A stretch of 9,951 nt of DNA, taken from NCBI GenBank assembly GCA_964472315.1, contig CAYYJS010000081.1:1-9951 (forward strand), written 5' to 3'. Position numbers and translations under genes: made by a program. Shown piece after piece: positions 7,786 to 9,951 of this stretch (positions are counted from its first letter, which is position 1; the number at the start of each line of letters is the position of its first letter). The DNA comes from CAYYJS01 sp964472315. Lineage in GTDB: Bacteria > Verrucomicrobiota > Kiritimatiellia > UBA8416. Under the pieces are notes generated by a model. It saw only the letters and a program-made list of their open reading frames with translations, ran no database searches and was not told where the DNA came from.

Positions 7786-7869
7786 ATGACGCAGAAGCTG
7801 ACGATCAAGACGGTCGTGGGTTTTGTGTTCGCGCACAACGAACCAAGTGTCAGACTCGGATACGCTTAA
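7786..7869 (+). CDS. Small ORF after hydF, probably the truncated 5' end of a gene
   Basis: A 27-codon frame begins 18 bp after the hydF stop (MTQKLTIKTVV... ending RLGYA). Its first ~20 codons are rich in G or C at the third position, like the operon genes, which suggests genuine coding sequence. The last five codons and stop lie in or at the edge of the 84-bp repeat at 7854-7937. The same repeat also supplies the LGYA-stop ending of the gene at 9338-9793. I infer that a further operon gene was cut by the repeat. No strong ribosome site is visible and I recognise no family. It could equally be a chance frame. Confidence 0.3.
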   Translation: MTQKLTIKTVVGFVFAHNEPSVRLGYA

Positions 7870-7937
7870 ATGGTTTTACTTACTCGATTCCATCCCCAAG
7901 CCGGATTGGTCAAAAGATAGTCCATTGGTCATTGGAC
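7854..7937 (+). repeat. 84-bp direct repeat, copy 1
   Basis: This 84-bp stretch recurs at 9778-9861 with only two differences, both T to C transitions in copy 2 (within TAAATGGTTTTAC versus TAAACGGTCTTAC). It begins in the tail of the small ORF after hydF and ends in GTCCATTGGTCATTGGAC, a weak palindrome with 5-bp arms. ATTGGTCA occurs twice inside it. The two copies enclose about 1.84 kb holding the recombinase fragment, a lipoprotein gene and the BrnTA pair. The sequence outside the 84 bp is unrelated at the two places, so this is a dispersed element or a recombination boundary, not a gene duplication. Confidence 0.92.
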
Positions 7938-8030
7938 GGCATCGATGGCAACGGCGGGGGGCAACGCGCTGGGCTCGGAGGCGGCTCGGCGCAGCCTCGC
8001 CCTCCAGGGGGAGGGGAGCGTTGGAGAGAG
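7938..8030. repeat. GC-rich non-coding stretch, probably a dispersed intergenic repeat
   Basis: Between the 84-bp repeat and the recombinase fragment lies a very GC-rich segment with GGCTCGG at 7973-7979 and again at 7983-7989, and a run ending CTCGCCCTCCAGGGGGAGGGG. It looks like the GC-rich intergenic repeats dispersed in many bacterial genomes. The recombinase homology on the minus strand stops exactly where this sequence begins, so it probably replaced the rest of that gene. There is no credible coding content. The repeat call rests on composition and recollection. Confidence 0.35.
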
Positions 8031-8213
8031 TGCCAGGCATGTGAGAAACCCCTTGATATCCGCGTCCGTGGCGGATTCCAGCGTCCGTTGCTCCAGCCAA
8101 TGGGCGAAGCGCCAAGCGCCGTCCCGGTAGGTCATTTCCGTGCGCCACTGGTACTGTCCCAGGCGCAGGCGCGCCACGAGTTCCCGTTCCCAACCGATCC
8201 TGCCGATATCCAT
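8031..8213 (-). pseudogene. N-terminal fragment of an integron-type tyrosine recombinase (IntI/XerC-like)
   Basis: On the minus strand an ATG at 8213 opens about 61 residues that match the N-terminal SAM-like DNA-binding domain of integron integrases: LRLGQYQWRTEMTY (16-29), AWRFAHWLEQ (33-42) and ATDADIKGFLTCLA (48-61). The pattern Y-x-WRTE-x-TY, then RF-x-x-W, then D-x-x-x-FLT-x-LA is typical. After residue ~61 the frame enters GC-rich repeat sequence and the similarity ends. The catalytic domain with the R-H-R-H-Y residues is missing; a full enzyme has roughly 300 or more residues. The fragment points away from the genes at 8272-9793, exactly the relative orientation of intI and its cassettes. 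It is inactive by itself. Family assignment is from motif memory without alignment. Confidence 0.6.
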
Positions 8214-8271
8214 CTTCTTGTGTATTAAGGCTGAGTGGACCTAACTAAGCCCCGTTGGCAAAGGAATGATC
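8214..8271. other. Possible attI-like junction between recombinase fragment and first downstream gene
   Basis: This 58-bp gap separates the start of the recombinase fragment from the lipoprotein gene, where an integron attI site would lie. ACCTAAC (8239-8245) is a perfect RYYYAAC core, so its complement matches GTTRRRY. GTTGGCA (8254-8260) is one base off GTTRRRY in the cassette orientation. Such 7-mers arise by chance often enough that this is only suggestive. AAAGGA (8260-8265) is the ribosome site of the next gene. Confidence 0.2.
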
Positions 8272-8619
8272 ATGAAGAAAGTCATCACCTGTCTTGCCGT
8301 TGCTGTCCTGCTTTCAGGATGTGGCGGCACACGTACCCATGACGTGGCCGATGTGACAAAGGCCGAAGTGATTGTTCTGAAGAACACGCCCGGGCAAGGC
8401 CCGGTTCATTCCCTTTCTGTTACCGGCTCCGGAGAGATTCAAGGCGATGCCGAAATCAGTCTTATCCTGAACGGTGGCCCGTACAGGACGGAGAAACTGT
8501 CAGGCAAAGTCGAGTTCCAATGGGGAGGTGACTGGTATTCCGATCAAGCGGAGATCCGCTATACCCCGACATCGGTCACGGGCGGCACTCTAAAGTTGAA
8601 GCATGGGTTTAACGATTGA
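8272..8619 (+). CDS. Small secreted lipoprotein of unknown function
   Basis: The 115-aa product begins with a textbook type II signal peptide: MKK, a hydrophobic stretch (ITCLAVAVLL), then lipobox LSGC with the lipidated cysteine at C17. The mature part (about 99 aa) is hydrophilic, with alternating polar and hydrophobic residues that suggest beta structure, and no domain I recognise. It should be anchored in the cell envelope. I prefer ATG 8272 because AAAGGA (8260-8265) lies 6 bp upstream; ATG 8266 would add only two residues and overlap that site. GC content is visibly lower than in the hydrogenase operon. The stop lies 7 bp before an attC-like hairpin, as expected for an integron cassette gene. 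Confidence 0.75.
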   Translation: MKKVITCLAVAVLLSGCGGTRTHDVADVTKAEVIVLKNTPGQGPVHSLSVTGSGEIQGDAEISLILNGGPYRTEKLSGKVEFQWGGDWYSDQAEIRYTPTSVTGGTLKLKHGFND

Positions 8620-8625
8620 GAGATA

Positions 8626-8686
8626 TGCCAACCAGCGCAGGCAGAGTACGCTCGCAAGCTCGCGCCCCTGCTGCGTGTCGTTCGGC
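8626..8686 (+). mobile_element. attC-like recombination site 1 (after the lipoprotein gene)
   Basis: An imperfect palindrome of about 61 bp. Outer arms: TGCCAAC (8626-8632) pairs with GTTCGGCA (8680-8687), one C unpaired. Inner arms: CGCAGGCAG (8636-8644) pairs with CTGCTGCG (8669-8676), with one extra G on the left. A variable middle lies between them. Two paired boxes on each side, with an extrahelical base in the left inner arm, is the attC arrangement. The right box, GTTCGGC, departs from the GTTRRRY consensus at one base, and the left box is also non-standard. I drew the pairing by eye, so this is a candidate only. Confidence 0.4.
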
Positions 8687-8709
8687 AGACGGAAATGAGT
8701 GAACACCGC

Positions 8710-8738
8710 TTGACGTAGATACGGGCTGTATATACAGT
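8710..8738 (+). promoter_or_regulatory. Promoter and palindromic operator of the brnTA operon
   Basis: TTGACG (8710-8715) is a good -35 box. TATACA (8731-8736, 15-bp spacer) or TACAGT (8733-8738, 17-bp spacer) can serve as -10. A perfect 12-bp palindrome, CTGTATATACAG (8726-8737), covers the -10 region. BrnA antitoxins are known to repress their own operon by binding such sites, so this is the likely operator. The predicted transcription start falls within a few bases of the brnT ATG at 8746, implying a leaderless or nearly leaderless message. Confidence 0.6.
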
Positions 8739-8745
8739 ATTGCCA

Positions 8746-9024
8746 ATGAAGTTCACATGGGACGAGGAAAAGAATGCGATCAACCGGCAAAAGCATGGGA
8801 TCGACTTTGATGACGTCTCGACGGTTTTCGAGAAGCCCATGGTGACGTTCGTTGACCAGAGAGAAGAGTATGGAGAGGATAGATGGGTGGGAATTGGATG
8901 GCTTCGCGACATTCTGGCGGTGATTGTGTTCACCGAGCCTGATGTCGAGATCATCCGGATCATCTCCGCCCGAAAGGCAAAACGACATGAAGCACACATC
9001 TACAAGCAAGAAATCCGGAACTGA
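8746..9024 (+). CDS. brnT: BrnT toxin, RelE-superfamily ribonuclease
   Basis: The 92-aa product has the BrnT layout: FTWDEEKNAINRQKHGIDF (3-21) near the start, the aspartate-rich VFEKPMVTFVDQREEYGEDRW segment in the middle (split around residues 28-47), and the C-terminal IIRIISARKAKRHE motif (69-82) with the conserved R-x-I-S-A-R-x-A core. BrnT is an RNA-cleaving toxin that inhibits translation until neutralised by BrnA. I prefer ATG 8746 over the TTG at 8740, which would add only two residues. No Shine-Dalgarno site precedes it, consistent with the nearly leaderless promoter. The toxin comes before the antitoxin, and the genes overlap by 38 bases, both standard for this system. It appears intact. 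Confidence 0.92.
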   Translation: MKFTWDEEKNAINRQKHGIDFDDVSTVFEKPMVTFVDQREEYGEDRWVGIGWLRDILAVIVFTEPDVEIIRIISARKAKRHEAHIYKQEIRN

Positions 9025-9253
9025 CTGGACCCGGCTACGCGGGATGAAGGATGAGGACATTGATGTCACTGATATTCCAGTGATTGACCGCTCCATGCTG
9101 AAGAAGATGGTCATTCGGGTGCCTGAGAAAAAATCGCCGGTATCAATTCGGCTCGATCCCGGCGTAATTGAATGGTTTCGGCGGCAGGGACAAGGATACC
9201 AGACACGGATCAATGCGGTGCTTCGATCCTATGTCGAGGCACATTCGCATTGA
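8987..9253 (+). CDS. brnA: BrnA antitoxin, ribbon-helix-helix DNA-binding protein
   Basis: The 88-aa product ends with the BrnA ribbon-helix-helix signature: VSIRLDPGVIEWFRRQG (53-69), then GYQTRINAVLRSYVEAH (71-87). The N-terminal half is charged and probably binds and wraps BrnT. BrnA neutralises BrnT and represses the shared promoter, most likely through the CTGTATATACAG palindrome at 8726-8737. ATG 8987 is chosen because AAAGG (about 8973-8977) precedes it and the protein then starts with a normal lysine-rich BrnA N-terminus; longer versions of this frame run through brnT. It overlaps brnT by 38 bases, so translation is coupled. Toxin-antitoxin pairs are common stabilising cassettes in chromosomal integrons. 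Confidence 0.92.
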   Translation: MKHTSTSKKSGTDWTRLRGMKDEDIDVTDIPVIDRSMLKKMVIRVPEKKSPVSIRLDPGVIEWFRRQGQGYQTRINAVLRSYVEAHSH

Positions 9254-9260
9254 TCCTCAA

Positions 9261-9321
9261 GCAGAACCGCCCAGCCAATTCATGCGACGCTTTACAGCGC
9301 GCCTGATTGGCGACGTTCGAC
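9261..9321 (+). mobile_element. attC-like recombination site 2 (after brnA)
   Basis: A 61-bp imperfect palindrome starts 7 bp after the brnA stop. Outer arms: GAAC (9264-9267) pairs with GTTC (9315-9318). Next: GCCAAT (9274-9279) pairs with ATTGGC (9306-9311). Centre: GCG-A-CGCT pairs with AGCG-CGC around loop TTAC, with one unpaired A on the left. No T-tract follows, so it is not a standard terminator. The right end, GTTCGAC, closely matches GTTCGGC at the end of site 1, and the two sites have the same length and the same place just after a gene. This supports a shared attC-like family. Confidence 0.45.
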
Positions 9322-9337
9322 GGATAGGAGAATCAAG

Positions 9338-9793
9338 ATGATCCAAACCGTGATAACACCAGCCGCAGGGAAACGACTGATTGCCAAATCGCTTGCCAAA
9401 CATCCGGCGATTCTCGCCGCGCTTCAGTCCGGCACTGTTGTCGTTGTCGCGGGAACGACCAATGGCTATGTGGCCGAGGAGTTGCTGGACGCATGCGGCA
9501 ATGTGGAGGATTTCTCGCGTAAACGATTCTTTCGAGGAATCACACTGCCACCATGTGAAGAGGCGACCGATACCGGTCGGTTACCGGACGAGAACCGGTT
9601 CCCCGGCGATGTTGTGATCCAAAAGGGGACATGGCTGAAGGGCAAGACCATATTCGATGTTATTGATGACCTGAAGCAAGGTGACGTGATTGTAAAAGGT
9701 GCCAATGCCGTTGACCTTTCGCGGAAGCAGGCTGGCATCCTGATTGGACATCCGAAGGGTGGTACAGTCGTAGCGGCACTCGGATACGCTTAA
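9338..9793 (+). CDS. Conserved protein of unknown function, probably C-terminally truncated
   Basis: The 151-aa product starts MIQTVITPAAGKRLIAKSLA and contains VVVVAGTTNGYVAEELL (34-50), RKRFFRGITLPP (61-72) and DVIVKGANAVDLSRKQAGIL (115-134). These glycine-rich, well-ordered segments look like a globular cytoplasmic enzyme-like fold. I recall similar hypothetical proteins that run on for roughly another hundred residues after the IGHPKGGT segment (136-143), but name no function. The last four codons and the stop lie in the 84-bp repeat, so the natural end was probably replaced. TAGGAG (9325-9330) gives a good ribosome site for ATG 9338. No promoter is evident between brnA and this gene. GC content is lower than in the hydrogenase operon. 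Confidence 0.7.
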   Translation: MIQTVITPAAGKRLIAKSLAKHPAILAALQSGTVVVVAGTTNGYVAEELLDACGNVEDFSRKRFFRGITLPPCEEATDTGRLPDENRFPGDVVIQKGTWLKGKTIFDVIDDLKQGDVIVKGANAVDLSRKQAGILIGHPKGGTVVAALGYA

Positions 9794-9861
9794 ACGGTCT
9801 TACTTACTCGATTCCATCCCCAAGCCGGATTGGTCAAAAGATAGTCCATTGGTCATTGGAC
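9778..9861 (+). repeat. 84-bp direct repeat, copy 2
   Basis: Matches 7854-7937 at 82 of 84 positions in the same orientation. It overlaps the last codons and stop of the gene at 9338-9793 and ends at GTCCATTGGTCATTGGAC. Sequence downstream (from TTGAGTGTT) has no counterpart after copy 1. Confidence 0.92.
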
Positions 9862-9930
9862 TTGAGTGTTGATCGGGCGCATTTGCGATTGGGTGAAGTC
9901 ATGGACATTCGCCGTTGTTCCCCTGGGAGC

Positions 9931-9947
9931 GCGGGCGTCTCGCCCGC
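9931..9947. repeat. GC-rich REP-like hairpin
   Basis: GCGGGCG (9931-9937) and CGCCCGC (9941-9947) form a perfect 7-bp stem around loop TCT, in the context CTGGGAGCGCGGGCGTCTCG. Similar GC-rich palindromes are dispersed between genes in many bacteria, including PVC-group genomes, from memory. The flanking 9862-9930 stretch holds no gene I can support. Confidence 0.55.
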
Positions 9948-9951
9948 AGTT

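Noticed and set aside
7778..8228. Plus-strand frame extending out of hydF's other frame across 6969-8228
   Set aside because: It overlaps hydF out of frame and runs through repeat and recombinase-fragment sequence, with no recognisable domain.
8559..9213. Minus-strand frames opposite brnT and brnA
   Set aside because: BrnT and BrnA are clearly recognisable on the plus strand; the antisense translations carry no motif.
9274..9311. Rho-independent terminator after brnA
   Set aside because: The hairpin lacks a following T-tract and has internal bulges plus outer GAAC/GTTC pairing, which fits an attC-like site better; terminator activity is not excluded.

Overview
The window reads as high-GC chromosomal DNA from an anaerobic, hydrogen-metabolising bacterium. 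It has two parts: a compact five-gene [FeFe]-hydrogenase regulation and maturation operon (about 519-7767), and a lower-GC accessory segment (about 7770-9951). The lineage is uncertain. The dispersed GC-rich hairpins, ATTAGGGCGAA-type and CATTGGTCATTGGAC-type repeats and integron-like recombinase fragment remind me of PVC-group (Kiritimatiellota/Lentisphaerota-like) genomes, but that is memory, not proof.

Region 1-518 has no convincing gene. It holds a long imperfect palindrome built from an iterated 13-bp unit (53-136), degenerate tandem CTTCGTC repeats (233-299) whose first 12 bases are the exact inverted copy of the window's first 12 bases, and a plausible promoter (442-471). The operon follows on the + strand: (1) a 661-aa protein joining two [4Fe-4S] ferredoxin motifs, a divergent [FeFe]-hydrogenase H-domain, a further Fe-S domain and a histidine kinase; (2) a receiver-histidine kinase hybrid; (3) hydG; (4) an aspartate ammonia-lyase; (5) hydF. 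The last four genes have tight spacing or overlaps, and most have good Shine-Dalgarno sites. Genes 1 and 2 probably sense H2 or redox state and signal. HydG and HydF build and carry the diiron subcluster. The aspartase could locally release ammonium for the dithiomethylamine bridge. hydE and a catalytic hydA are absent here.

After hydF the DNA changes. A 27-codon ORF that looks like the start of a gene runs into an 84-bp repeat (7854-7937). The same repeat recurs at 9778-9861 with 82/84 identity. Between the two copies lie, from left to right: a GC-rich stretch, an N-terminal fragment of an integron-type tyrosine recombinase on the minus strand, and, pointing away from it, a small lipoprotein gene, a BrnT/BrnA toxin-antitoxin pair and a probably truncated conserved protein. 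Two roughly 60-bp hairpin sites that resemble attC sites separate these units, each ending in GTTCGRC just before the next unit. The arrangement (recombinase fragment, divergent promoterless genes and a toxin-antitoxin cassette, each unit closed by an imperfect palindrome) looks like a decayed integron. This is the most interesting inference in the window. The last 90 bases hold only a short GC-rich hairpin of the dispersed-repeat kind.
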